Shown here in pieces: positions 63,436 to 64,000 of a stretch of 64,000 bases of DNA. Each line of letters starts with the position of its first letter. Position 1 is the stretch's first letter. The DNA is from CAZXWN01 sp964644695 [NCBI: uncultured bacterium] (lineage in GTDB: Bacteria; UBP4; UBA4092). The DNA is taken from assembly GCA_964644695.1 (NCBI GenBank), contig CAZXWN010000001.1, positions 434,001 to 498,000 on the forward strand. Reading direction: 5' to 3'. The notes beneath the pieces were generated by a model. It ran no database searches and had not been told where the DNA came from. It saw nothing but the letters and a program-made list of their open reading frames with translations. Both the position numbers and the translations under genes were made by a program.

Positions 63436-63987
63436 TTAATTTTCAGATAATTTGGCAAATTCCTCAAGAAAAATATCCACAGTGGGTGAATCATAAAGAC
63501 AGATTCTAATTTCCATGACTGAACTTGTAAGATTCCTGTTCAGATAATCAATAAGGGTTTTATAAAAGATTTGTGCACATCTGTCTTTTGGAAAACCATA
63601 AATACCTGAACTGATGGCGGGAAACGAAATTGACTTTAGCTTTAATTCATTAGCCATCGCCAGTGAAGAAAGAATGGCGTTCCGCAACTTATTATCCTCA
63701 TCCCCTTCACCCCAGACAGGGCCTACCGCATGAATCACATATCGGCTTGGGAGTTTACCCGCCGTAGTAACACCACAACATCCTACGGCTACCGGAGCAA
63801 CCTTGTAGCTCTCCTCCTGGATAATAGCTCCACCTTTTTTTACGATGGCAGCAGCCACTCCACCACCATGCGAAAGATAAGAATTGGCTGCATTCACAAT
63901 AGCATCCACATTTTCTTCTGTAATATCACCCTGCACAAGAGAAATATTCCGATTTTGAAATGTTCGATACCAGAGAATTGTCGACAT
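63436..63987 (-). CDS. Macro-domain ADP-ribose-binding protein (O-acetyl-ADP-ribose deacetylase-like)
   Basis: A 183-residue single macro domain. Key signs: LVQGDITEENVDAIVNAANSYLSHGGGVAAAIVKKGG (ADP-ribose binding, Asn-Ala-Ala-Asn and GGG loop), YVIHAVGPVWGEGDEDN, and SFPAISSGIYGFPKDRCAQI (second ligand loop). It likely removes ADP-ribose or its acetyl form, similar to YmdB. GGGAGG lies 5 nt before the ATG at 63987. No DarT or other toxin is visible nearby within the window; the gene sits at the window edge. Confidence 0.9.
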   Translation of the reverse strand: MSTILWYRTFQNRNISLVQGDITEENVDAIVNAANSYLSHGGGVAAAIVKKGGAIIQEESYKVAPVAVGCCGVTTAGKLPSRYVIHAVGPVWGEGDEDNKLRNAILSSLAMANELKLKSISFPAISSGIYGFPKDRCAQIFYKTLIDYLNRNLTSSVMEIRICLYDSPTVDIFLEEFAKLSEN

Positions 63988-64000
63988 TACAGCCTCCCTA

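Noticed and set aside
63411-63494. Longer form of the zinc-ribbon protein
   Set aside because: It runs into the macrodomain gene, while a GGAGG site 5 nt before ATG 63410 marks the real start.

Overview
The window is a gene-dense, AT-rich (about 35-40% GC by eye) stretch of what looks like a Gram-negative bacterial chromosome. Support for an outer membrane comes from an LptE-like lipoprotein, a heptosyltransferase-type GT9 enzyme and several lipobox or signal peptides. The gene mix (multi-domain Hanks kinase with a beta-propeller, DUF4416, GHL10 protein, SecA with a long insertion, M48 peptidase with zinc-finger tail) recalls deeply branching FCB/PVC-like or candidate phyla, but no gene here fixes the taxonomy. 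No phage, IS element or CRISPR array was found. TTG starts are frequent.

Layout. 1-3778 (+): end of a YfhO-type membrane protein, a polyprenyl-phosphate sugar synthase, and a YprB-like exonuclease. 3775-8386 (-): rpsA (six S1 domains) - alr - UvsW/XPB-like helicase, overlapping by single bases. 8645-13050 (+): a HAD phosphatase with a very large cap, PBP1A, RimI. 13028-15458 (-): two GT4 glycosyltransferases. 15644-18307 (+): DHH-CBS-tRNA nucleotidyltransferase fusion. 18270-27022 (-): rodA - radical SAM/DUF2344 - rng - GT9 - M48/GYF/zf-TFIIB - SAM methyltransferase. 27141-34345 (+): small membrane protein, GHL10-NHL protein, leuS, an oxidoreductase and a sugar isomerase. 34451-35417 (-): DUF4416 and an SH3b lipoprotein. 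35508-39775 (+): tyrS-secA. 39808-42319 (-): GT-C glycosyltransferase and UPF0104 protein. 42456-42531 (+): tRNA-Phe. 42494-47776 (-): def-fmt followed by a class III aminotransferase, a LuxE-like acyl-protein synthetase and a LuxC-like acyl reductase. 47925-48830 (+): Xer recombinase behind a dif-like inverted repeat. 48990-50297 (-): cysteine-cluster protein. 50418-53402 (+): thrS-infC-rpmI-rplT. 53463-62855 (-): FMN riboswitch, ribD-ribE-ribBA-ribH-nusB-holA-kinase-lptE. 63213-63987 (-): macrodomain and zinc-ribbon proteins.

How the genes work together. Much of the window is housekeeping (translation, secretion, cell wall, riboflavin). Envelope glycan building recurs: the Dpm1-like enzyme can supply lipid-linked sugar for GT-C enzymes such as those at both ends of the window, and GT4/GT9 enzymes add further sugars. 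The most novel unit is the aminotransferase-LuxE-LuxC trio, which on paper converts a carboxylic acid to an acyl thioester, an aldehyde and then a primary amine. Other points of interest are a family of five near-identical palindromes (half-site ATCGAACAAGATC) in intergenic DNA, a dif-like site next to xer, an infC gene that starts at ATC and overlaps rpmI by 74 nt, an FMN riboswitch with a Shine-Dalgarno-masking hairpin, and a 1373-aa receptor kinase whose kinase domain is C-terminal.
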